A program made the translations under genes and the position numbers. From NCBI GenBank assembly GCA_030762935.1, contig CM060900.1:390720132-390784131 (forward strand): a DNA stretch of 64,000 nt. The letters run 5' to 3'. The notes beneath the pieces were generated by a model that worked only from the letters and a program-made list of their open reading frames with translations, searched no databases and was not told the DNA's origin. The stretch comes from Hymenopus coronatus. Its lineage: Eukaryota; Arthropoda; Insecta; Mantodea; Hymenopodidae. Shown here piece by piece: positions 54,701 to 64,000 of the stretch; within the stretch, counting starts at the first letter, position 1; every line of letters begins with the position of its first letter.

Positions 54701-56966
54701 TCATATAACAAATTCCGATAAGCTAGGCTCGGTATCTGAGTTGGCAGTCAGGGTCACGATTCCAGAAGTTTTGCGCCGGCAATAAAGTAGTAATGCATAC
54801 CAAATAAATTTTTGATATTAACTGCATTTAAATTTTCGATTTTTATAAATATTTTTTCATAATATAAATATATTTCTGCAAGATCCAACTATTTCGCTTT
54901 TATTCTAAAGCCAAAGCTGCGATGACCAAAACTGTGTGTCAGTGATTGAAAATAGAGTATTTTGCGATTAGCAAAGTTTGGATTTGAGCTTAACCATTTT
55001 CTTGGCTATCTATGCAGTGAAAGCTCTATTTTAAACCCAAAAGGTAGTAGCACTAACATAACCTTCTCTGTGGTGTAAGATTGCCTAAGAATATAAGTAG
55101 ACTCTAAATGTAAGTGGTTTGTTTTAGACACCGTGCCACTTAGTTGCCTAAGGTGGAGAGCTATTGCATGAATGAATATTTTGATTTCACCAAGAACATA
55201 CAATCTGAGATCCCTTGAATGTGAAAGCACCTACATGCATGATTTTCGACAGCTTAACTTATAAACAAAAGATGAGGTAAATAGCATACTTTTAAAGGTG
55301 AAACGTGGATAGTTAAGGGTATTCCATCATCTTCAAGATGCTTAATAGAAAATCTTTCATTATATAATTATTTTTTCAACCGAGGTTATAGCGACTTTAA
55401 GCGTTATTTTCCTGAGCTAATCACACTTTGTGAATTTTCTGAAGAGTTTATTAAGTGTCTGTAAATGGGGAATGAAATTTCAGAAACCTGTTTATCAATT
55501 TACTGTAAACAGCTTATTAGCTCCTCTTGATTATAATAAATATACTAAACCATGCTACAAAAAGATTTTCCTTTTGAAGTGTTAATTTTTTTCGAAATAT
55601 AAATCGCTATATAATTTTTTTTTAAGTGGAGCTACTGTTTGGTCGCCATTCAGTATGATCCGAAAATGATTGTTGCTTTTTTTGTCCTCTTAAGCATACA
55701 ACTAACAATAGAAATATGATACAAAACAACTGATGATGTTTCTGCGCTTTACATGCAGTCAGATAGGTGTTGCCTGTCTTAGACACGGCTATGTGGGAGG
55801 GAAAGTTAATTTTAAAATGTAATTTGTTTGAAATCCAGGATAAGGATGTACCGAAATTTCCAGAACTCAAAAGCCATTTGATAATATTAAAACTGGCACG
55901 TAGAGGCATCGTTGCTATCAGGCATGATTAGAGCTGCGATGCATAGTAACATAAGCTCTACCGCAACCATACGTCATTTTCATTTCGTTAATTTAAAACA
56001 GATATTTTTTTCAGATTACTCGATTGTTTTGATGATCAAAGTTACTAGATGGTTCTAATTTTTGCACTGAAAATACTCCTAATCTCCTTGTGTTAAAAAT
56101 ATTTTAACCCCTAAAAGTTACACCTACTTGCACTAACGCTAATATTACACTACGCGGTGTTTCGACACATTTTGTATGCATATTTTTGTGTTATTTTAGA
56201 TATTTAAATGAAACTGCTGTTCAGCCATAGTCAGCGATGGTGGTTCGATGTAAACCATACAAGCGGTTGACTTGTGTCTCTCAGTGCCGGATTTCAAAAG
56301 TAGATTTTGTCTTCTGGCTGTATGCTTCAAGTGCAGTGATGGATAGGTCAATAGGTTTCGAAGACGATTTTATCTTTATAGATGAGACGCGCTCATTTTG
56401 TTTAAAACAGGACAGAAGAGACTACAAATCTACTTTCTGAACAATCTTGTAGGATTATATACAAAATCTATGTTTTATAAAACCAAAACTTTGTAGTATT
56501 CCCAATCATTGAGAAAAAACACATAAATTGTGTATTTTTTAAATAAATTATATAGTTATTATGACTCGACGTCTCGAATACCTACGGAGCTTCAAAACAT
56601 GCACATATTTAAAATATTTACAATAAATACGTATTTGAATTATAACAGCAAACAGTTATTTAAAACAGAATAAAGGAAACTAAATAGCTCATTATTATCG
56701 ATACAACGTACTCATATACCCTTACTTTGTACAAAGACATACATAATTTTGGTACTAATTAAGGAAACCACATCTCCAATGTAACTGCTTCAGTAGCCGG
56801 TCCAGCTGTCAGTTCCTTCAGACATCTAGGAATTGAGTCCAATTTCTCTGCCACTGAACGACAACAGGAAAAATCCTTGCCTCTTGGATCAAGCCAGGTA
56901 CAATGTGATTGCTTATATCAAGTCAATATAGTTGCAGCATACTCCGTTGATCACAAATAATAAGGT
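54701..56966. other. Unannotated A+T-rich stretch (2.3 kb)
   Basis: A 95-codon minus-strand frame (55909-55622) shows no known motif. No repeat family recognised. Confidence 0.4.
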
Positions 56967-57180
56967 TGGGCGCGTAGCTCAGTCGATAGAGCACCTGCCT
57001 ATTGTGTAAGAGGTCCAGGGTTAGGTTCCCAGCTGGGGGTGGGAATTTTTCTCTAGCCCAGATTATCCCCTATCCTCCCCTGAGTCTAAAAGTGTGAATG
57101 TGTGTGTGGCATCTAATGACAAAAACATTAAAGATGAACAGAAACCTAACGACCCATAAAGCAGTTGACACCATTGTCGA
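56967..57180 (+). repeat. tRNA-derived SINE with well-preserved tRNA-like head
   Basis: 'gggcgcgtagctcagtcgat' with A box 'tagctcagtcgatagagc' and 'gggttaggttcccagc' in the B-box and T-arm position give an almost complete tRNA-like fold (Ala/Thr/Lys-type start). This is followed by a non-tRNA body ('ttttctctagcccagattat', 'gaatgtgtgtgtggcatcta'). It is not a functional tRNA gene: the B box is disrupted and the body continues without a T-run terminator. It is a different family from S, B, C, D and E. Confidence 0.7.
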
Positions 57181-57461
57181 TAGGCAATATGTTCCACAAA
57201 GAAATGCCTTCGGTAGAACCATGCAGTTAAAAGCGGAGTTTAAATAGAACAATAGTAAAAATAATAATATGACGGGAACTGTTAATAAAATCACTATAAT
57301 TTCTAGAGAATTCTACCAGAACTACCTTTATTGAAATAACGAATTTAAGAAGTCCTGCAATATTTCAGAAGTGACGAAAATGATTTAATTTCGGAAAGAA
57401 AAAACTCCATACATTCTGTTTTTCCTTACAGAGATTATAGGGCTTTAACAAAAACTGATAT

Positions 57462-57997
57462 TAGCTAGCCAATCGGTTCAGGAGTTTTACCTGAGACTGG
57501 CAATCGGGAGGTCGTGGGCTCGATTCCTGTGGTCGACCTCTCTGAACCATGGGTTTTCTTCCGAGGGGTTTCGCGTGTCACTAGGTAATGCTGGGGAAGT
57601 TCTTTTTTTTTTTTTTTCCCCGGACTTCCTGTTCCTTCATTTCATTTCCATTGCATCCAACAGGTCTCTTTCAGGGTTATAAGTGTCGGCGAGGAATGCG
57701 GTGGTGACGCCCTTCTGCATTGGTGAATGTACTTTGCAAATAGTTCTCTTGGCGACGTGGTGGCGGTGGTCGTCTGAAAGACCCAGGGAGTTCGGTCAGA
57801 CCTGAGGCACGGAATCCTAACGCTCCCCGCGTCAATATGATTTGCTTGAACTATGTAAGGGAATCTCCACGGTAGCTCTCTCCCCGCGGTCCAGTACGGC
57901 CGCCTATCGATAATTATACTCTCATTTCATTCTATCCTTTTGGATTCTGATGCACAATAACCCCATGGTGGCTGCAGATTGGAACCCCCTCCGCAAT

Positions 57998-57998
<1 letters not shown>
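57462..57998 (+). repeat. Long tRNA-related SINE, family C, copy 3
   Basis: Head 'gccaatcggttcaggag' and B box 'gggctcgattcct'. The body 'gaaccatgggttttcttccg', 'gtcactaggtaatgctgggg', 'gcggtggtgacgcccttctg', 'cccgcggtccagtacggccg', 'cctatcgataatt' and 'ccccatggtggctgcag' matches copy 1 at 7995 throughout and ends in the CA run. A T14 run at about 57605-57618 is private to this copy. Confidence 0.82.

Positions 57999-58027
<29 letters not shown>
57999..58027. repeat. (CA)n tail of the family C SINE
   Basis: About 14 CA units, same position as in the 7995 copy. Confidence 0.9.
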
Positions 58028-58034
<7 letters not shown>

Positions 58035-58839
58035 CCTCACATACAGAAAAACTCATATTTAAAATGAAAACAAAATGTTTGTATGTGAGAAAATCAATTT
58101 TGAATGTCATAGACATGTTGTATTTCCCAAACACGTGGTATTACTTTGGATAATATCAGAATTCTTTTATTAAGCAATTTGTACAATTTTAAATTTACGT
58201 TAATATTGTAAATGAGGTTTCTGGCATCATTTCTATGGTCATTTTAAATAGTAGATAATAACATCATACGAGGGGTATTTTTAAAGTGAGGTCTATTTTC
58301 CAATTAAGTACAAAATATTTTTCGACGGTCCACTCTTAGCCACTCAATTTCTCAAATCTTACATTATTCTTTTACAAGTTATCTTGTTTTTCGAATTCTT
58401 TTCTTAACATATTATAGGTAGTATTTTTAAACTCGATAGACTTCCGCCGCTAATCAATTTAAGAAGCATAGCGTTAAAACTTTCTGTACTGAATGAATGA
58501 ACGAATATTTATTTTGATATAGATATACATATAGAAATAACATATATTTACAGATCTAACGTGTCCACTGGTTGTACATATGGAATACAGCTACTATATT
58601 AACTTCTCTCTGTTCGCTTATCTCTTACATTCCTCATTTTAATACTTTCTTCACTTGTAATTACTATAATTTTGATTGAAATTATTACATTTAGTTACAG
58701 TATTCCAATTTCATTTCATATATACTCTCATTTCATAATCTATTAAAGAACGAAAATTATCTCAAATTTGTTCCCCAAAAATAAATCTCTCCCTTTAGTC
58801 ATTTCCTGGTTGTTATAAAAATAATACAGCTGCTTAGTT
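58028..58839. other. Unannotated stretch with a possible lone mariner end
   Basis: At about 58268 'ta' is followed by 'cgaggggtatttttaaagtg', which has the look of a mariner terminal repeat start. No partner end was found nearby. Confidence 0.4.
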
Positions 58840-59410
58840 TGCATCGATGTACAATTTATTCTTTGAAATTGATCACATATGAGTATATATTTTACCCGCC
58901 TCAATTTCTTTTAACTATTTTATATAAATCTGAAGTTTCTTTATCCTCAATATATCTGTTATCTCCTGTTTCTATATTTTCTTCCACACTCAGCCTCATA
59001 TCTTTTCAAAATCTCCTGTTATTATTTTCAGCTAGTAGCCGTGTATACCTCATACACATTTCTTCTAGTGCCTTTCCCACCTCTCTAAAACAACTCTCAC
59101 CTCCTGCTGTATATCCTCGAAACAGAATGCATTCTTTTATTATATCGGCATTTGAATTTATACATGTGTATCAGTACTTCAGAATTACTTTCACTATTAC
59201 ACCTTTTCTTCCTCCACTTGCTAGTGGAACTTGCGGAACCTGTAGGTAAACCCAGAGCTTCCGTAGAAAACATATTTTTATACACTACATAAATATTAAA
59301 CAATCCTTTGACGCTCCCCAAATTTCTATTCCATACACCATTTTCGACTCGACTACTGCCTAATAAAGTCGTTATAAACTATTTAATTGACAATGTGAGA
59401 TTTTATACAA
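58840..59410 (-). pseudogene. LINE ORF2 post-reverse-transcriptase fragment
   Basis: The minus strand reads 'VESKMVYGIEIWGASK' near 59365-59315, then frameshifted 'LKY.YTCINSNADIIKECIL', 'GYTAGGESCFREVGKALEEM' and 'RLSVEENIETGDNRYIEDKE'. 'YG.EIWG' followed by a long helical tail is a hallmark of insect non-LTR retrotransposon ORF2 downstream of the reverse transcriptase. The same stretch has a 136-codon open frame on the plus strand, which is a shadow. It differs from the LINE at 18116 ('GCECWT'). Confidence 0.65.
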
Positions 59411-62289
59411 AAATATTCTAACAACTTTCAAAGCTAGTTTCCCCGTGATGTGGCTTGCTGTATTGAAAATGAGGTTTGATAATCTCATAAGGTATATTTG
59501 TGCATATATACGGAGGATTGTTGAACCAAGTAAATAATGAGACACCTATTTCTAACATTAGATTAACAATGGTTTTAATTCATCTTGAAACGAACGATAC
59601 CAAAATCACACTTTCTTGTACAATGTCATCTTAAACACAGAAAATTATTTCAGAAGCTGTAACAATGATTATATGTGTTGGCGGCGAGCTTCCATGAGAA
59701 GGAGCCACTGAAATGTATTGTATATTACAATGAGAATTTAAATGGCTTCGAAAACTATGTAGAAAAAATGCTTAAGGCATGAAGAATGAGATAAGCAAAG
59801 AATCGTCCAAAACATGTATTCGTTCTTATTTTATTAGATAATGGACCCTATATTAAAAGTATCCCTCGTATTTTACCAGAATACTATGAAAGTTTTGTTT
59901 TTTCCTCTCTACACGTTTATGGTTTTCTCGAAGAAAAAACTATTTGTTATTGCTTTTATAGGTATGCCACATATAGATATTTCTATAGAAGATCTGCACC
60001 CCCATTCTCAGGAATGTAACCCTCCAGGTAATCTCTCTATGTTGCTAGTGGAGGAATAATATTTTGGTCCACAAGAGCGAACTTATTATGCTCTATAAAG
60101 CAGTTTTACTATATTGAAGAAAAGCAAAGTTGTATATATTCTGAATGATTACATTTAAACACCGCTTCTTTCAGAAAAGCTGACTTCTTCTTGATTTCTA
60201 TTCCTTGAAATTGGTTATGTTCACTGGTTCAGCGAGATTTGCTTCACAGTCTTCCAAAGCACGAGAGTACACGACTTCAGTGTCATATACTTCATGTGGC
60301 ATACTCTGTCGAGTTGCTTTAGCCTTTTATGAAAACAAAGATAGCAATCGCAGGGACTAGGATATAGGTAGGGACAATCTGATACACTATCAAACTCACA
60401 GATACTCCAACCACACCGTGGTTTCCATTTTGTCCTGCTGCTACATAAAACTACGGGTAGACTTTATTTTACAAAATTAATCAGAGAGGTAAAGAATTAT
60501 TCATAACCCTTGAAGCCTTGCTTTATTTGTTTGTTTGTTTTTTGTAGTGTGACGAATGTTAAATAGATCCACATTGGTTGGGTACGTAAAAAGGTTTGTT
60601 TTGCTGGGACCAAAGACATTCTACTTATAAACCATTGAAATTTCGGAAATATCTTTTACTTGTTTTAACGAAAGCTCTTGTGGTTATCATTTTTTTGAAA
60701 ATAATTTAAACACTTCTTTTATGAGCTATTAACTCTACTTCCGGGACTATCTTGGTAACTTCATTGCGGCGAGGAGTTTTTATCTTAATGCCTCGTTCCT
60801 TGTAATTGTAACATGTCATTTTAACCCCGCTTGAATTTTAATTCAAAGTTTTCATTGAATACTTTCACACAAAAATCTATATTCAACCACATCCATCAAC
60901 ATGAGCTTTTTGATAGACCGTGTTATGTAATTATTAATCTGGGGTTCAGGAAACTATACGAACAATGAGTATCGGAATGTCTTTGAAAGGATAACTGTTA
61001 GTGTGACCTGATTTTTACATGGAACGGTCTATTTTTTCTGAACGCTTTGTCCAACGTTTATATTGGGATGATTTGTCTTCAGACAGAATGTCATAGGGTC
61101 GGCACACTCTGTCTGAAGGAACGTCATAAAAGTTTATGAAAAGGTATGATATAGTAACCAAAAGTATGGCATGGACTTTAGTTATTTTCCTTTTCATCAA
61201 TAATTCGAATCCCTTTTCTTTGGATAGTTTCATTTCTTAAACTCTGCAAATATTCACCCTCCTTGCTTTAGGAGTCGAAACTTGTAAGCTTTATATATTA
61301 ATTCATATTATCCTTGTCAACCTCTCCTCTACATGTTTTCGGCATCGAAAAAGAAACTCCATAGCAATTAGCAACACAGTTATTGTCCCTGTGATTTGTT
61401 CTGTTACAATAACGATCATTAATGAAAGACTGGTTATGGAGTGTAAAATTCAGAGACAGAATAAGATCACATTTATTTCTAGCCTGTAATCGTTATCATG
61501 TGGTTTCGGCTCCACAAATTTTTCCTTACATTTAATATAGTCCTCACTCTTTTGATAAGCTTGTGCTTATAATAATGTTTACTCTTGAATAATGTTAATA
61601 CGGGAACAGTTGTCGTTTCACTCATGTTGCAATAGTATATTTTGAACTAGATACAGAACAATACAGTCTGTACTTTCACAACAGTGACATTTAACAAATA
61701 TTTATTTCCAGTTGAACACCACAGGCAATAGTTGCAACATCAAGTGTTCATGGCGCACAGGGACATGTGAGTTTTCCCTCTAAGGTGTACTGAACACGAA
61801 ACTGCTCTTTCCAAAAAGTGAGCATGTGAAGCATCACCAAATGCATGATTAATTTACCTTAAACGCATTAAATAAGAATCCTACTCATTAGTGGCATCAA
61901 CCTGTTATATAGTCCAAGAGACTGCCTTAATTGACATGCATTAACTAAGAATAGCGCTTACTTAATAAACACAGGGGATCGATCATTACATGCATCCAAT
62001 ATACTCGCCTGCGGTGTCTATGTATTACAAGCGGGTGTTAAACACTATAAAAATACAATATACACATATGCTAGTTAACATTTAAAAACTAAAAAAGAAT
62101 TGTCAAAAGTTTTCTTAAATGAAATTGTAAATACTCCTATATTTGGTGTAAGCAGTGTACGTTGTACGGAATAAAAGAGACAGAATTATAGGTTCTTCCT
62201 ATTAGCAAACCACAAAACAGCTAACATCTTACAGTACTTAGTTTAGTGGAAAAATTGGTGTGTTATTTATGGACGCTCTTTAACTACTG
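59411..62289. other. Unannotated A+T-rich stretch (2.9 kb)
   Basis: No gene recognised. A perfect short hairpin, 'cttcagacaga' with 'tctgtctgaag', sits near 61077-61120. It may be chance or a small inverted repeat. Confidence 0.4.
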
Positions 62290-62525
62290 TGACCTTCAGC
62301 GTCCCATTGTAAATTGGGCGTGAAAGACCGCTTAATTTTGCCCAGAGGCCTCTCTATCAGGCTTGAGGTTCTTTTACGTGCCGTAAATCTACGAACTTCC
62401 GAGGGAATCCATGCCAAGGATTTTTACAACCGAAAAAATCTTTCATCCTCCGCCGGATTTGAACCCACGACCTTGGGTATATGAAGTTAGCATGGTAAAC
62501 ATTACACCACGAAGGGCGACTTTAG
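62290..62525 (-). repeat. SINE, family D, copy 4 (minus strand, head preserved)
   Basis: On the minus strand: 'ttcgtggtgtaatgtttacc' (A-box region, Val-tRNA-like), 'gggttcaaatcc' (B box), then 'ggcggaggatgaaag', 'gtaaaaatccttggcatgga', 'tagatttacggcacgtaaaa', 'gaacctcaagcctgatag' and 'gcaaaattaagcggtctttc'. It is the best copy for reading the family's 5' end. Confidence 0.82.
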
Positions 62526-63604
62526 TTTAGTGGGAGCAAACTACTCAGATGTAGAATGAATATGTTTTGGTGTTTTCGTAACTGACCATGTTGTTGTACA
62601 CCTAATATATTAGTGCTGTTAAAACGCAATTAATCTAGTTAATGTGGTGTTCTCATACAGGCTTGGCAGCTCAAAACTTCAGAATAATGAGTCTGTAATA
62701 GGTAACATAATTTTTGCCCTTATCTTATCTGTTACAATCACGTAATGTTTGCGTGCTTGTTATTTCTGTGCTGTCAGAACCAACGCGTTCTTTTCCTGCT
62801 TCATTCTTGTTGCATGAACATTTTTATTTGTGGTTTAGTAACCAACAGCAGCTCCATATAAGCAAAACTGATTTATCCTTTGTGTCAATGAAAACATAGA
62901 ACGCCTAACATGCATCATTTTAACGTCGATTTTGATTGTCATATTTAAAATGCAAATACGTTGCACAAGAGGAACATTTTCAGCGTTATTAAAATGCAAT
63001 TTAATGGTCGAGTGACCGTATTCTTTGGGAACTATTTTCGGATTACAAAAAGCTCACTGAAACATCTTATCTGCATAACATCGTTATACAAATGTTTAAA
63101 CAAGTGTGCAGGCGTCACTTCCATTTCTGCTGTTATCCCATTCCGATCGAGCTCAGAGAACCAGAGCTCAAAAGTGGATTTGACTTGTGCTGTAAAAATA
63201 TCAGGGAGAGACAGAATTCTTTTGTGTACAATTCTCAGGACCTCTCTTTGAGAAGATTCGTTCGACTTACGTAATGCAGATATTTCTTTTTGCATCTTCC
63301 ATTTTATTTTCTTTCTTCTCTGGAGGAAAGGGATTCCATTTTCCCTTTAATATAATCACTGGCGTCAAATAAAGGAAAATATATTTTTATTAGAGATTAT
63401 GATCAAAAAGAGCAAACACTCCAAATCCTCCTTTTCGCATTCACAATCCAAACACTGAGCAACAGTCTGCTTTTCTCTGGTTTAAACCTCTAAAAAATCT
63501 TTCAGGAAAGTCTTCCAATATGCGCTTATTTACGCCTTAAATTGAAATTTTCCAAATGTGCATTCAAGCACTACAGATGCACATTAAATTAACTTATATA
63601 AAAC
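62526..63604. other. Unannotated A+T-rich stretch
   Basis: Overlapping frames of 87-96 codons on both strands near 62961-63295 show no recognised motif. Confidence 0.35.
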
Positions 63605-63885
63605 AAAATACCAGGACAGTGGATGTGCGATTTGTAGTGGACGAAACGGTGTCTGGGCGGGTATTTCCAGGCTGTCAGATTTCCCCCGCCATTCATTCCA
63701 TCAACAATTCTATTACCATATTTTCCTTTATCCATTTTACCGTCATTTCTTTATTCTTAACTTCCTCTCTTTCAAACCAGGCGTTTGCCTGATCACCCAT
63801 CCTAGCTTCTCTCTCGGTTAGAGTCTCTGCTCCTAACGGTGTCTGACCCAAAGCACTGGTCTGTAAGTCCTACAAACAAGGAGGC
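63605..63885 (+). repeat. SINE, family S (tail type 1), 5'-truncated
   Basis: Starts just after the tRNA-like head at 'gtggatgtgcgatttgtagt', then 'acgaaacggtgtctgggcgg', 'cccccgccattcattccat', 'ccatcctagctt' and 'ggtctgtaagtcctacaaac'. It ends near an (AAAC)n run at 63895-63915, which may be its tail. Confidence 0.78.
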
Positions 63886-64000
63886 CAAATAGAGAAGCAA
63901 ACAAACAAACAAAGCAATTTAACTGCGCCATGAAGGAATAGATATTAATGGTTTGAAATACAACTGATATTTATATTTGATTTAAGGATCTACCCATGAG

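Noticed and set aside
56967..57040. Functional tRNA gene
   Set aside because: The A box is excellent, but the B box and T arm are disrupted, no Pol III T-run terminator follows, and the sequence continues into a SINE-like body.
58268..58300. Complete mariner element
   Set aside because: Only one terminal-repeat-like start was found, with no transposase or second end within several hundred bases.
58839..59249. 136-codon plus-strand open frame
   Set aside because: The opposite strand encodes a recognisable LINE ORF2 fragment ('YGIEIWG', 'GKALEEM'). The plus-strand frame is its shadow.
1..64000. Multi-gene biological system such as a defence island or biosynthetic cluster
   Set aside because: No contiguous set of intact genes exists. 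All coding signals besides one exon are broken transposon genes, and the rest is repeats and A+T-rich intronic sequence.

Overview
The window is eukaryotic nuclear DNA, A+T-rich and dominated by repeats. It looks like a piece of a large arthropod genome, most likely an insect. Support comes from one exon of an insect-type neuronal immunoglobulin adhesion gene, several mariner/Tc1, pogo and hAT transposon fossils, and tRNA-derived SINEs on both strands. No bacterial, phage or CRISPR features are present. Species or order cannot be fixed from the sequence alone.

The only host coding sequence I can support is one 104-nt exon (47070-47173, + strand). It has canonical splice sites and encodes the first half of an N-terminal Ig domain of the Dpr-interacting-protein/lachesin type. 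I found no other exon of that gene. The simplest reading is that most or all of the window is intron of one very large gene: more than 47 kb upstream of the exon and more than 16 kb downstream. Everything else with coding flavour is decayed transposon.

Layout. 0-7 kb: a decayed arthropod multi-copy transposon-like gene, SINEs, and the first copy (A1) of a roughly 0.9-kb non-coding repeat, here called family A. 7-16 kb: SINEs, family A copy A2 carrying a nested SINE with clear target-site duplications, and two copies of an internally deleted hAT element. 16-24 kb: a 127-bp near-identical direct repeat beside LINE reverse-transcriptase fragments, and a long decayed transposase-like gene. 25-32 kb: a palindromic MITE, a mariner pseudogene, a C/T/A-rich degenerate tandem repeat, a 660-bp solo LTR, and a mariner fold-back made from two inverted 3' ends. 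32-41 kb: family A copies A3 and A4, more SINEs and a ~330-bp CATA array. 43-47.6 kb: a pogo-like transposase tail, an inverted pair of tRNA-like repeats, family A copy A5 ending 22 bp before the host exon, and a second copy of the palindromic MITE just after the exon. 47.6-64 kb: a second mariner fold-back made from two inverted 5' ends, a family A fragment, a TIR-bounded internally deleted IS630/Tc1-like element, a LINE fragment and SINEs.

The parts do not form a pathway. The window is a record of successive insertion, nesting, internal deletion and inverted duplication of mobile DNA around one small conserved exon. The most original points are family A as a possible undescribed repeat, the complementary 3'/3' and 5'/5' mariner fold-backs, and the family A insertion that supplies almost all of the sequence upstream of the exon's splice acceptor.
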